This document shows, piece after piece, positions 33,270 to 45,519 of a stretch of 64,000 nucleotides of DNA. Numbering within the stretch: position 1 is the stretch's first letter; the number at the start of each line of letters is the position of its first letter. The position numbers and the translations under genes are program-made. The stretch covers positions 2,207,379 to 2,271,378 of the forward strand of contig NW_003101679.1 in the NCBI RefSeq assembly GCF_000003855.2. Reading direction: 5' to 3'. Under the pieces are notes generated by a model. It made no database searches. It was not told where the DNA came from and was given only the letters and a program-made list of their open reading frames with translations. The stretch is from Blastomyces gilchristii SLH14081. Lineage: Eukaryota; Ascomycota; Eurotiomycetes; Onygenales; Ajellomycetaceae.

Positions 33270-33792
33270 AGAGATGACTGTAAAACTATTAGTGAACACA
33301 GAAGCTTTTATACAATATATTAATGATTATATAATTCAAAGACTGAAAGGAGTTCACTGAGTGAAGAATTCTCAATATATAAAATTATCTGATAATTAAT
33401 ATTTAGTGTCATCTGTAAGAGTAAGAGTTCTCTTATACTTCAGAGAATGATCTTGCTATATTTGAGTATAAGAGCTGCAGAACATGAAATATGATCTTAT
33501 TCTCAGACTCAATTAATTTCAAAGATTCAATTCACAGATTCAATAGTATATGTACTATATATAGTTAATCAATAGAAAGAAAACAGTTCATACAATTCTA
33601 TTAACTGATATGAGAAGAATATTTTATATCTCTGATATAGAAGAATTAAATCTTCTTACATATTAATAAGTAAAGAGAAAAATTCACAAGACCTTATTCA
33701 AAAGCATTCTGTATGTTATACAGGACTCAGAAGCAGAGAAAACTAAGATAAAGAATATATAGAAGAACAAGTGTATGAAGAAACTTCTGAAG
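33270..33792 (+). pseudogene. Gypsy B aspartic protease region, decayed
   Basis: LLVNTEAFIQYINDYIIQRL near 33285-33345 has the layout of a retroviral-type protease active site (normally L-D-S/T-G-A), followed by the flap-like IKLSDN.YLVSSVRVRV and LILRLN.F, the usual I-L-G-x-D-W-L position. The catalytic Asp reads Asn and the Gly reads Glu, both G-to-A effects. LINE 2 interrupts after 33806; pol resumes at 39534. Confidence 0.6.
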
Positions 33793-34176
33793 AAGTATAA
33801 GAAGATTATTGTTATTATTATTCTTTAATTATAGATGTATGCAGTCAGAGACTATGACATCTACCTGAGAACTTTTAGTTCTCAGGGTTTTTCCTATATC
33901 TGAAAAGTTAACTATTATACATTCATCAATTTCGGATATGCAAAATCAGAAGATTCCAGCCCAGAATATAAAAAGTATTTACAAATTGCAGTGTTTTAAC
34001 ATCTTCTGATACTTTGAAATCATTTGACAATATCATGACAAAGGAAAAGAGAACACAGTCTTAAAGATAGACACATTAAATAGATAGATAGAAAGGAATT
34101 GAAAGGAAAAGATAAAGTAAAGAGAGACTGTAACAAAATAAATTATTAAAAGATAGTATATAGCTGTTTTAACAGA

Positions 34177-37100
34177 CTATATCTGATTGATTTCCTCCTC
34201 TTCATATTCAGATATTTCTAAATTTAGTCATTTTCTTATAGCTGCTTGAGTTTCTGATAGAAAGTCTATTAAGTATTTAATTCCTGTCTCAGTTGAGAAT
34301 AAGAATCTCATACTTAATTGATTTAGATCATACTTCTCTTTCAATCTGGCTCTGAGACTATTATATAATGCACAGTGCATTACAATATACTCAGAATTCT
34401 CATTTGCATTGCAGAATGAGCATTCTATTGAGTCAAATCTATCATCAAATCTTTGTATATAAGATTTGAAATAGCCATGTCCTAGTTTCAGCTGTGTTAT
34501 AGATGAGAATATTTTCTTTTTACATTTAATTGAACAAGATTTCCACTTGGGTTTTGTTTCAAATCTTGAATAATGTATACTCTTCTTTTATTTCTGCCAG
34601 CTTTCATTTCACTTGTCTAAACAAGATTCTTTTATTTTTCTCTTTATAAAAGATCAGAACATAATTTTTTGAATAGATCTGTTTAATTCTGCACTCTTTT
34701 TTACAGCTGAATCAGCCAATTCATTGTCATGAATATTCATATAAGTAGGAACTCAGTGTAGATGAATTATTAGCTTTGATATTCTTCTCTTTTCAATTTT
34801 CAAAACAGAGTTCAAGATCAGTTCAAGATTTATTTGATCATCATGAATCTGACTATTTCTAAGTCTTTTTAAAGCAGCTTGACTATTAGAGAATATTCAT
34901 ATCTCTTTCAAACTATTTTCTCTTTTATAAGATTTTATTTCAATGAGTTTGAAAGCTTTCACTATTACAAATAGTTCAGCATCAAAGACTTCAGATTCAC
35001 AGTCTAAATTTCAGAAATCTGAGATAAAATTGATATTATCTTCAGTATAAGTAATGTCTGCATCTAATCTATTCAAATTCTCATTTTTTAAGTCATCTGA
35101 ATAAATCAGAATAGAGTCTTTTATATTTATTGTAGAAATTCTCTTCAAATGCTGTTCATATTCTTTCTCTTTAGATAGTTCACTTATTTGTAAGTCTATA
35201 AGAGATTCAAGCTTTTCTCTTCAGAGAAATAACTTCTCATGATCAACTTTTTCAACATTTAAAGAAGAAAATTGATTTTTAATCAGAGAGCATAGTCTGT
35301 ACAGTTAAGAAGACATTTTCTTTGAAGAATTATTTTCATTTTAATTAAGAAATCTATTTCAATCCAGTTCATTTCCAGAGTTAATTAATGAAAATGAAGA
35401 AGAGACTCTTTCTCTGATTATATAATTTAAGCTCATCTTTATAACTCTCAGAGCATAGTTTATACAGGCCTTTTCAAACCTAATAGCAGAAGGAGGAATT
35501 GAAGCTTCAATTTTCATTGCTTTAATAGAAGATGATTTGAATGCTCTCAGAATTCTTCTCAAGGCTCTATTTTACAGACTTTGAAAGAGTTGAGTGAAAT
35601 TCTCTTAATTATTTCATCAAACTTGAACTCTATAATCAGCTACTGATGTAATACAGACTATGTATAACTGTCTCATAGCCTGGAAGAATAGACCTCTCTC
35701 TGTATTTGATAGTCTGATTATGTTATTCAATAGTCTTTCTGCCTTGACAGTTCTTTGTTGAATGTGATATTTAAAATTCAACTTGAAGTTTAATTATACT
35801 TCTAATGATTTGACATTTACACTGGCTTTAATCTCTCTATTTAAAAGAGTTAGAGATAGTTCTTTCTTATTGAATCTAGAAAAGAAATGAATTAACTTAG
35901 TTTTATTTATATCAAATTGAATTTAATTGATATCTGCTCTAATAAAGATTTTCTTTGCAGCTTTTTCAATCACTTTTAAATTCTCTTTGATAGTTTTTGA
36001 GCTGTAGACTAGATCAATATCATTCATATAACTTAGAGATTGCACTATTCTCATATTTCTATTCTTGAATAGATATGCAGTGTATATTATAAATAAAATG
36101 AGTGAGATTGAAGATTCTTACAGTACTTCTATTTTTATCTCAGTTCTGTCTTAGTTCATTCTATCAAAGAAAAGTTGTATAATTCTTTTAAATATAAAGC
36201 AGTTAACTCATTTTATTAGAGAAAGTGACAGTTTTAACATCTTCAAAGTCTGAATTAACTTTGACTTTGAAACATGATCAAATGCTTCTTTTATATTAAT
36301 AAAAACTGCAGTTGAGATCAGATCTTCATGCTTTGCTATTTAAATATTATGAACAACTGAGAGAACAGTGTCAATTGCAGAACACTGTTCTCTATCTCTC
36401 ATTTATTCACTGAATAAAAGAGAATTACTGATAGAGCTTATAAAAGATAGTTAAGTAGCTATTATCTTTTCTAAAACCTTTTCTAGATAGTTCAATAGAG
36501 ATATTACTCTATATGACTTGAGAATTGAAGTCTTTCTATTAGGTTTTGTAAGAATCACTTCAGTGACTTCTCTTCAGCATTCAGAATGATATTCATTTTT
36601 TAAGAGATTGAAAAAGAGCTCAAAATATTCATTCTTTAAGTAGAAGTATGTATTTTGAATAATCAAGTGATTAATTGAATCAGGCCCTGCAGAAGTTTTA
36701 ACTGAACTTGAGAAGATAGCTGACTCTAATTTATCTTGAGTAAGATCAGGTCATTCTCAGTCATTTTCATCAATATAGTTAAGAAGTGATATATTCTCTT
36801 CCTCTGAATCTGAATCTGATGAGTTTTGAAAGAGAGTTCTTATAAAAACTTAACATTTTTTCTTAAAAGAGTTTGCTGTATATGATTCATTCTGAAACTC
36901 ATATTCTAAGGTTGAAAGTTTTACAACATATCTTGATTTAGTATAGTTAAATGCTTTAAAAACTTTCTTTTCTTATACTTCTTCAAGAAATTTATTTCAG
37001 CAGTCTGTTTTAACTCTTTTAATATCTGAAAAATATTCATTTCTGACAGTTTTGAACTCTTTATCAGAAATTATATCATTCTTTCAATCTCTTCTAGCAG

Positions 37101-38132
37101 TAGTCAATTGTTTTCTTTTAGATGTGATATTCTCATTTCATCAAGGTTTTGAATACTCAGAAGACTTTCTCTTTGAAATATTGTCTTTAACACTTGCTAG
37201 AATAATAGATGTAATGAGCTTCACTCTATTCTTAAGCATTTCATTTGAGATATCTTGATCAGGATTTCAATATAGCTCACTCTGTCTTTCAGATTTTAAC
37301 AGTTTTATACTTTTTTCAACTGTCTTTCAGTCAGCTTTTTCAAAGTTAAACTGATTAGAGAGCAGAGGATTTTCACTCATTTGTTTCTCACTCAGTTCAA
37401 TATCAAATTGAATAATCTCATGATCTGATCCTGATGTCTCATTTAAATCAATAAACTAGTTTATAAGTCTTTTTTTCATTAGATTTTGTGATATGAAGAT
37501 TAGATCTATAATAGATTTCTGTTTCATATCTTTTCTAAAGAATGTTTATTCATCAGACTTGTTAACTAAATCTATTAAATGCTCAAAGATTTATTCAATC
37601 AGATTATCAGCTCTTACTGCTCTTTTGTATTCTGAATTTCATCAGAGATGATGTGCATTGAAATCTTCTGCAATTATAGAGATTCTTGATGAAGTTATGT
37701 TCAGAAATTCTCTATTAATTGTTCAGGTGTTATTTTTTTTCTTCAATGACTTTTCATTATAGATATTTATGAGCTGTATAGTATCAAACTCATTCTCTTT
37801 ATCTATAATATCACTCACCAGAATATCAGAGTCAGACATGATATTAAATCTTAGATTAAATTAATATCTTGATTTCTTTCTTTCATAGATCACTACTCTT
37901 GACTTTATCTCAGACTTTTGAGATATAAAGCAGTAGTAGCTTGCATGAGAAATGACATATTTTTACTCAGCATTAAAATTCAGCTTCTGAAGCAGTATAA
38001 AATCAACTTTTATTCAAACATAATTTGAAGACAAGAATAAATGCAATTTGAGTTTCTATTCACATTATTTTAAATAAATATTATTTTTGAAGAGTCTTTA
38101 AACTTTTTTTGTTGTTTTTGTTGTATATTCAT
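34177..38132 (-). pseudogene. LINE 2 ORF2, decayed
   Basis: Homologue of LINE 1 ORF2 over its full length, with endonuclease, reverse transcriptase (active-site region near 36020-36060, where YVDD reads YMND) and RNase H. More stops than in LINE 1, and small length differences (length not a multiple of three), including loss of part of a TCTGAA repeat near 36810. Confidence 0.85.
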
Positions 38133-38155
38133 ACTAAAAGAGAGTAGAGTAGAAT

Positions 38156-39519
38156 TTAATCACTATCATCAGATAGTAGATTATAACTATTCTGAAAAGT
38201 AGAAATCTCAACTGCTTATATTATATCTAGTTTATTATCAGAGTTATTTCTCAATTCTCTAATCTTAACAGAAGTTTGAGGATTCAAATTCTGTTTACAT
38301 TTAGCTGAAGAATTGAGGTTTGAAGATTTAGATAGTTAAGAGTTTCTTCTTTTTAAGCTTACAGTTGTGAGTTTACTGGCTTAACTATTCTCTTCAGTTC
38401 TAGATTTGTTTTGAGCTTCATCTTTTCTTCAGTTCTTTTGAGTTCTTGAAGTAAACATACATTCTTTTGAGCTAGATGCATGTTTTTCTTTGTAATTAAA
38501 GCATTTAAGCAGAGTGTGTTAACATATTTCATCTCTTTTTAAGCATGTGTCACATTTATGCTCACTAGTTCTGTGATCTCTGGCACAGAATGTACATTTT
38601 GAGTCTCTAAAACAGGAGATTGCAAAGTGTTCATATCTTTGACAGTTTGAACACTGTGTTTGAGCTTTGAGATTCATTCTTGAGTCTTTGTATTCATGAA
38701 CTCTCATTTTCAAATCTGCTACTCTTACTTCAGAGATCTTTCACTGTTCAAGTGTCTTTATATATACTAGAATAGAGGCATTTCTTCTGCTTTATCTGAA
38801 CTTAATTGAATTTAGTCATATAGGCTCTTTTCTCAGTTGAATAGAGTTGTATTCTTCTAATTCATTTTTGAGAAGTAGCATTTCTTCTTCACAGTCAAAA
38901 ATTTCAACTGGAATATCATAAAGAATGAATTTATTCCACTTTTCATCTCTCTCAGATAGAATTATTATGTTTAATAAAGATTTTACTGCTGATTTTCAGA
39001 GATTCTCATTCTGAATAAGGAATTCTGCACTGAATTCAGGCATTGTAGTCAGAATGATAGAGTTTTCAAAGAAGAATGACTCAATTGAAGCTATAACTGG
39101 TTTTTGAACTTCAATATCAGTCATTAACTGAGAAAAGAACTGCTGATTAATTTCATTTCTGATTCTGAAAATGAGATTTGAGTTTAGCTTGTTTCTTTGT
39201 AAGATGTCCTGGTTTGAGACTTTGAGAATAAGTCTTCTATTTCTGGAGATTTGAAAGTTTTTCTTCTTTTGCATTTTTTTCTCCACTTTTCTATGAATAG
39301 AAGTATGAGTATTATTCTTCTCAGTTTTCTCAGGATTTTGAGCATGTTTTGAGATCGCAGATTTAGAGACAGCAGATTCAGCTGCTTGAGCATATGTTTT
39401 CTTCTGATTCAAAGAAGAAGAAGAAGTAGAAAAAGAGAAAGAAGAGCGAGATGAGAAGTCAGTGATTGTACTAGGAATTTTCAATGTTTTTTGAACTGTG
39501 TTTGAAATTCCAAGTTTGA
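38156..39519 (-). pseudogene. LINE 2 ORF1, 5'-truncated
   Basis: Begins within the serine-rich part of ORF1 and keeps the CCHC knuckles (CSNCQRYEHFAISC, CTFCARDHRTSEHKC near 38540-38660). The open frame reported from 39553 starts in flanking Gypsy B sequence and is accidental. Confidence 0.8.
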
Positions 39520-39533
39520 AAGTATAAAAAGAT

Positions 39534-41560
39534 CTTTTAAACAGATCTTTCACTGAAATTGCTGCTGAAATGAGGATTTATACATGAGATTAATACAGAG
39601 GATGTGAAATCAGTTAATTAAAATACATACTCTCTGTTGCAGACACATCTTGAAGAACAGAAGTGTCAGATTACAGACCTTCTAGAATGTAGTCATATAC
39701 AACTCTTATTAAGCATGTGAGGCTTCTCAGTTCTACTCATAAAAAAGACAGGTGAGGAGTGATGAATGTGTATCAATTATCAAGCACTTAATAAGCTTAT
39801 AATCAAGAACAGATACTTATTATCACAGATTCAACAACAGTTGAATACAGTTGAAAACACTCAATATTTATTGAAGATTGATCTTCTCTCAGAATACTGG
39901 TAGATCTGTATAGATGAACTGTTAGTACTGTAAACTGTGTTTAATATACAATGAGAGAAGTTTAAATTCCTGATAATATTATTTAGTCTGACAAATGCAT
40001 CTGTCATCTTTCAAATAATGATGAATATAATTCTTTATAAACAGAATAAAATCTCATATCTTATATATCTGAATAATATTCTAGTCTTCTCAAACTTATA
40101 TAATGAATATCTGAAGCCTCTTAATAAAATACTTATAACTCTGACAGAGTATAAGCTCTATATCAAATCAACAAAGTATGTGTTTGAAATGAAAGAGTTG
40201 AAGTTTGTAGAATATGTAGTGAGTGATAACTGTATACACCTTATCTGAGAGAAATTGAATGTCATAGCAAATTAACTGCAGCTGAGAAATATATATCATA
40301 TATAACAGTTTCTTGAGTTGATCTCATATTACTGCAGATTCATCAAGAATTTCATATAAATAGCTGCATCACTCTTAGATCTCTTAAGAGAAATAAATAT
40401 CAATCTGTAGAAGAAGAAGTTTCCTTCAATTATCTGAAATACTGCATGTGAAGAGATCTTTCTTACACTGAGAAAATGTTTGATAACATTGTCAGTACTT
40501 ATTCAATCAGATCATAATAAACCTTTCTACATTGAGATAGACACATTTAAAGAAGCTATTAGAGATACTCTTCTAAAGATGAGTAGGAATGACAAGCTGC
40601 ACTCAGTGACATATGATAATAGAAAACTATTACACACTGAACTCAATTACTCAGTGCATGAAAAGAAATTCCTAGAGATTAAGCATATACTAATATTATG
40701 AGATAGATATATTGACAACAGATATATAACAATAGTAAGCACAGATTATAAAAGTCTCATCTATTTACAATCAATAATAAAACTCTTCAAACACTTAGTA
40801 CACTAAATCTCAGAGTTTCAAGCATACAATCTTCATATTAAATACTGAAAGGAATTGAATGCTGTGATATCTGATACAATCAGTCACAGACCTGATTTTA
40901 TGAATGAGAGTTCTATGAATCAGATACAAGAGAAGTTTGTATTAAACACACTGAAAGAATGCAAGGAATCAGAATGAGTGAACACAATGATCTCTTATTT
41001 AGAGAATGACAAGATGTCAGATGACAAGCATCTTACAAAAGTAGTAGAAGAGATACTTTTAAACTTCAAGCTAAGAAAATTAAAAAACAATGTTATACTT
41101 TACTGCAATCTTGAATATGCAGAAGCTCTCTATCTGAAACATTCATTTAGATATGACTTGATGACTCACATGCATAAGGAATTCAGTCTCTTAGAAAGCT
41201 CTGAACTCATGAGTGTACTCAAAGAAGAGACTTATAATTAAAAAGTCTTATAAAGTATGAGAAATCATAGATACTTATAAATCAGATGATCTCACTTATT
41301 CTGATCTTTTCATAATTATAAGAAAAGAATGAGAAGTAATGAAGAAATCAGATGAATATCACACTTTAATAAGTGAAATGACTGTAGTCAGTCATATAAT
41401 AATGCATTACAGACAGTAGATATAACATAGCAAAGAGCAGTCTCAAAGCAGCAGACTTGCACATGAGTCAGATTACAGAAGAAAAAGGAATTCAGTGTTG
41501 AATTCAACTGTTTACATCAGTTCAATTGTAGAGATAACAGAGAATAAAGTATTTAAAACA
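39534..41560 (+). pseudogene. Gypsy B pol: reverse transcriptase, RNase H, integrase zinc domain, decayed
   Basis: Reverse transcriptase runs from about 39780, with FSLTNASVIFQ (39985-40017) and SYLIYLNNILVFSN around 40050-40092 (normally YLDD). RNase H lies around 40490-40900 (PFYIEIDTFKEAI; LLHTELNYSVHEKKFLEIK). The integrase N-terminal zinc-domain pattern follows around 41100-41260 (LMTHMHKEFSLLESSELM). Several Trp positions are TGA. The catalytic core of the integrase is poorly preserved. Confidence 0.75.
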
Positions 41561-43660
41561 TCTGCAGATACAGAGAATCAAGTCATCTCAATCTCTGAGA
41601 ACACTCAGAGATCAGATGAGATTAGTTTCAATAAGTTATTCACTATAGTAATCTAAGCAGATGAAGAGAGACAGTATAATACACTAGGTAGAAGTATAAA
41701 AGATAAAAGCTACTGAATCTAGTCACTGAATACTGTATTATATAGAGATTGTGTAAGAGTAATAACTAGCAGACAAAGAAAAAGCATAAGAAAAGAGAAG
41801 AGATAATGAATTAATTATCAATCTTAAGAGTGAGCTGTAAAAAGATAAATGTTATTATATATATGTCATTTATTTTCATATGTCACATATTAATCTATTT
41901 TCAACATTATATCATCTGAAAAACATCAAAAACAAAGAAAATCTCAAAACTTAAGATTTATAAGAGATTTGAGAGCTGTAAGTCACTCTTACAACAATAT
42001 TATACATGTCTCTGATTTCTCTATCACTCTGTGTACAACATTAATATCATTTATCACAAGATTCACTGAAATGCTAATATAAAAATGTGTACACATGTGT
42101 ATAGAAAAATTGAAGAAGAGTGTGAGACCTGCAGAATCAGAAGTCAGAGCAGAGAGAGCAGCAGCAGAAGAAATAGAAGAGAGAGAGAGCACAGAAATGA
42201 ATAAATAAGAGTAGAAGTTACTCAGAGCTAAATACTTACAACTCAGTGTGCATACAATCTTTCTCAAAGAGAAGGAAGAGAGCATAATAAGAGAAGCTTG
42301 AGAGTGAAAGAGAGTAGTCTTGACAGTGTTATTATTCTCAGAGATTAAAATGGCCTCTGGCACCAGGGTAACTAAGAATCATTATTAGTGTATAAAACTG
42401 TAAAATCAGAGATGAAAACAGTTACTGAATGAACATCTGCTGATCTTAGAGTTGTACACACAATTACAACATACATGAGACTTCTCAGAAAGAGAGAGAG
42501 AGACATGAGAGAATGCAGAAAGCAGAATATATTATACAAATAACTCATTTTCACAATGATATCTCAGACAAGATGTATGAGCCTTACATCTGCAGATGTA
42601 AAAGAGTATAACATTCACATTCTGATTTCTGAAAACATAGATATTCTTCAACTGTATCATGAAGTCAGATGATAAATATCAGAGAATAGACTGATATAAG
42701 TCAATTATTCTGAAGATATTCATCAGAGTGTATATATCTGTAATATTGAATTTAACAGTTATAAAAAGTTTCTGAGTATTCATGAACATTACAACTTTGT
42801 ATATAACAAAACTCATAATAATTTCCTCTAAGAACAGAAAAATCAGTGTCAGAAAGAAAAGATGAAAAAAGAAAAAACTTATAATCTTAACACTGTTAAG
42901 AAGAGGAATAATTCTTCAGTATGAATAAATGATTATCTTATCATGAATACTTAAAATAAATGTAATAATTATTGTCTGTGACTAAGCTTCAGATCATCAT
43001 ATCATATACTGTCTTTATATAATAAATTATTCTAGACATTGATAAAAAGAGCAGAAGTATACATGCTGAGAAACATGGTTTATCAAGCCTATACAACATC
43101 TTCTTGAAACAGGAAGAGTTGATAATGAAAGCAGAGGCAGCAGCAGAGCCATAGAGAGTAGAAGTAGTAAGAGTGAGAGTCATGAGAACAGAGATAGCAG
43201 AAGCAGAAGAACCAGAAACAGAGGCAAGTGTAGAAGATTAAACAGAAGCAGCAGGGGAAGAAACAGCAGCAGAAGAGACAGAAAAGAACATAGAAGACTC
43301 AGCTATGCATGACACAGACAATTTCTTCATTATCACATTCTTCAAGTTCTCAATTAATAATTCAACATTGAGATGTTTACTATCATCAGCAGATGTGAAT
43401 CTGTCAACATATGAAGCTTCTATATGAATAAAAACAAACATATCAGCATCTGCAATTATGCAAAATCATGTCAGAAAACATGATCAGAAGCCTGATGAGA
43501 AGAAAAACAGTTGAAAGTGTATAAGAAGATGAAGAAAATGTGTTATTCATGATAGTACATTCTGACAATCATTAGAAGATAAACAAGTCCTGATCACATT
43601 TCACAACATGTCATACTTACTGCTAATGAACTGCTCAGTATGAGCACTATAATGATACTT
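41561..43660 (+). pseudogene. Gypsy B post-pol coding region, Ala/Glu-rich, unknown function
   Basis: About 2 kb between pol and the 3' LTR, longer than a Gypsy 3' end needs. On the plus strand it contains acidic alanine-rich stretches, RPAESEVRAERAAAEEIEER near 42125-42187 and AEEPETEASVED, EAAGEETAAEETEKN near 43200-43290, then a hydrophobic FFIITFFKFSI segment. Such composition is hard to obtain by chance in this base composition, so a further gene or an extended pol C-terminus is likely. Minus-strand frames in this area look like shadows. No family recognised. Confidence 0.45.
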
Positions 43661-43668
43661 GTTATAAG

Positions 43669-44174
43669 CAGACTGACCGTGTGACCGTGTCTGAGACCAG
43701 GACCAGATTTTTTGATAGTCTCATTACCAATTTAACTGATTCTATTACACAGTTTTAACATTAAATAGTAGTCTTATACTGTCTCAGTGAGACTTATCAT
43801 CTACTATTATCATATTTTCTAAATAAGATCATGATTTCTACTTCTCAATTTAAATTATTTTTATTGCTTTAAATGACTTTAAATCTCATTTAAGTGTTAT
43901 CAAAAAGCATTACTTTTTAAAAAATTAAAAATAGTCTAACAAAAACCTTAAAATGTCTATAAATAGTAACTATATGCCAAGAATGAGACTAAATGAAATC
44001 AAATGAGATCACTTTCTCACTTTTTTCAAGTCATGATTTCATTTTAAGATCTGAGATATAGTCACTTTGCATGTTTTTTTAATGACTAGTCTCAGTGAGA
44101 TTCATGCCAAGAAATGTATGAGATCAGACCAAATGAGATCAAATGTGAAATTCATGATCCCGGCGCCCAGTCTA
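43669..44174 (+). mobile_element. Non-autonomous hAT element (MITE), copy 1
   Basis: 506 bp, CAGACTGACCG...CCCAGTCTA, with an 8-bp target duplication GTTATAAG / GTTATGAG (one G-to-A change). Same family as 50840-51345 and 63208-63711; no coding capacity. Inserted in the Gypsy B post-pol region. Confidence 0.9.
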
Positions 44175-44501
44175 GTTATGAGAACAAATGATCATCATCA
44201 GAAACATGTATAATGTGATAGATGAACAGATAGAAGATGTTGAACAGAGAAAGAGACAGAAATCTTGAATGAGATAGTAGTATTCAATGATGACAATGAT
44301 GAAGAAGATAATTGAAGAATGAAAAAAGTTAGTAAATAAGTGATGTAATATAGTGAAAGTTTCTTTATGAGAGTGTAAGAAGAATACTAGCCAGATCAGA
44401 AATAGGCTATACAATTATAAACACTAGTAGTGTGCTAATCTGCATGAAGTTAGGGCTTACATCATGATCATGTGAGTGTGACTGAATCTGGTGCGAGAGA
44501 A
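44175..44501 (+). other. Gypsy B 3' end before the 3' LTR
   Basis: AT-rich tail of Gypsy B. No clear polypurine tract is visible immediately before 44502 (GGTGCGAGAGAA), perhaps owing to mutation. A short minus-strand frame here has no recognised content. Confidence 0.45.
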
Positions 44502-44669
44502 TGTGATTCAGAAGAATGTACAATCACTGAATAATAACACAGCTGCTTATGAACATGCTTTCAAAATGTAGAGAGAGTATAGCGGCCACTAATTAATTTA
44601 GTATAATGTATATAAGAAGCCGGCGTACACCTGTAATCGTACGCTGGCTCAAGCAACCTATGAATCACA
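44502..44669 (+). repeat. 3' LTR of Gypsy B
   Basis: 168 bp, TGTGATTCAGAAGAATG...GAATCACA, aligning end to end with the 5' LTR after removal of the TRIM. Gypsy A sequence resumes at the next base. Confidence 0.9.
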
Positions 44670-45495
44670 ACTTCTCAGATATCATGAGATCACTTGCAGA
44701 GCTCACTAAGAAGAACTCAGTATTTTAATAATCAGTGAACATCAACACTGCATTTATATAGATAAAGAAGATGTTCATTAATATATCTCTGCTAATGATA
44801 TTTAGCTCTGACTGTGAAATAGTTGTTGAAGCTAACTTCTCTGACTATGTTTCAGAGAGCGCTATATTGTAATATAATAATGAAGATATCTTATAATTAT
44901 GTGTCTTTATATCTAAGAAGTTAAGTCTCACTGAATGTAACTATGAGATCTATGATAAGAAACTTCTTGCAATAGTACACTGTCTAGAAGAATGAGACTC
45001 TGAGCTCTGAAGTGTCTTCAAATTCGAGATAATCACAGATTATAAGAATCTCAAACACTTACTATCATCTGCAAGCTTATCAAATGACAGATGCAATGAT
45101 CTGAGCTATTAAGTCATTTTCATTTCACAATACACTATCACTCTGGCAGTCAGAACTTGATAATAGATGTCCTCTCACAATGAGAGTAAGATATATCATT
45201 CAATGTAACAGACACTTACTGAATGAACTGAGAGCATCAGCTTTTAAATTCAAAAATACTAGTTAATTATAATGAGATTACTCATGACACTATACATACT
45301 TCTCTGAGTAGAACACCTTCTCTCTGAATCAACACTGACATCAATATTAATATTAATACTGATATCTCAACTGCTTCTGAATCTACACTGAATGAATTAT
45401 GATATATAACAGTTCAAACTGATGAACTTCTTCAAGTGCTCACTGAAACAGTATATCAAGAAGCATCTCAATTTCTCTCAGAACTACATATAAGA
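44670..45495 (+). pseudogene. Gypsy A copy 1 reverse transcriptase end and RNase H, decayed
   Basis: Resumes the Gypsy A pol frame broken at 23195 and runs parallel to 55866-56665 of the complete copy. RNase H motifs such as VIEANFSDY-like (44825-44850) and [11 protein letters not shown] (44945-44980) can be followed. Stops where LINE 3 begins. Confidence 0.75.
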
Positions 45496-45519
45496 ACTTC
45501 AAACACAGTTTAAAAAACA

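Larger units (their letters stand above)
33807..39519 (-). mobile_element. LINE 2: 5'-truncated copy of the same LINE family
   Basis: 5713 bp on the minus strand, bordered by a 14-bp target duplication (AAGTATAAGAAGAT at 33793-33806, AAGTATAAAAAGAT at 39520-39533). It matches LINE 1 closely from the TAA-type tail through ORF2 into ORF1, then stops within ORF1. 5' truncation with a long target duplication is the usual result of target-primed reverse transcription. Confidence 0.88.
23196..44669 (+). mobile_element. Gypsy B LTR retrotransposon, about 7.2 kb net, carrying four nested insertions
   Basis: Two 168-bp LTRs (23196-23784 once the TRIM is removed, and 44502-44669) enclose gag, protease, reverse transcriptase, RNase H, integrase and a long post-pol region. 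The target duplication is 4 bp with one mismatch (ACTG at 23192-23195, ACTT at 44670-44673). The flanking Gypsy A sequence is contiguous when Gypsy B is removed. Nested inside are a TRIM (in the 5' LTR), LINE 1, LINE 2 and a small hAT element; subtracting them leaves about 7.2 kb. Confidence 0.88.
20006..45495 (+). mobile_element. Gypsy A copy 1 (chromovirus-like), split by Gypsy B and cut at its right end
   Basis: The left part, 20006-23195, has the 5' LTR, gag, protease and most of reverse transcriptase. The right part, 44670-45495, resumes at the exact next base (ACTTCTCAGATAT..) and carries the rest of RT and RNase H. Between them lies Gypsy B with its own nested elements. The right part stops at the start of LINE 3, and integrase, chromodomain and 3' LTR are absent. 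It compares throughout with the complete Gypsy A at 52659-58333. Confidence 0.85.

Noticed and set aside
41989..43441. Minus-strand serine/leucine-rich frames in Gypsy B
   Set aside because: They are the antisense of Ala/Glu-rich plus-strand sequence in an element read on the plus strand.
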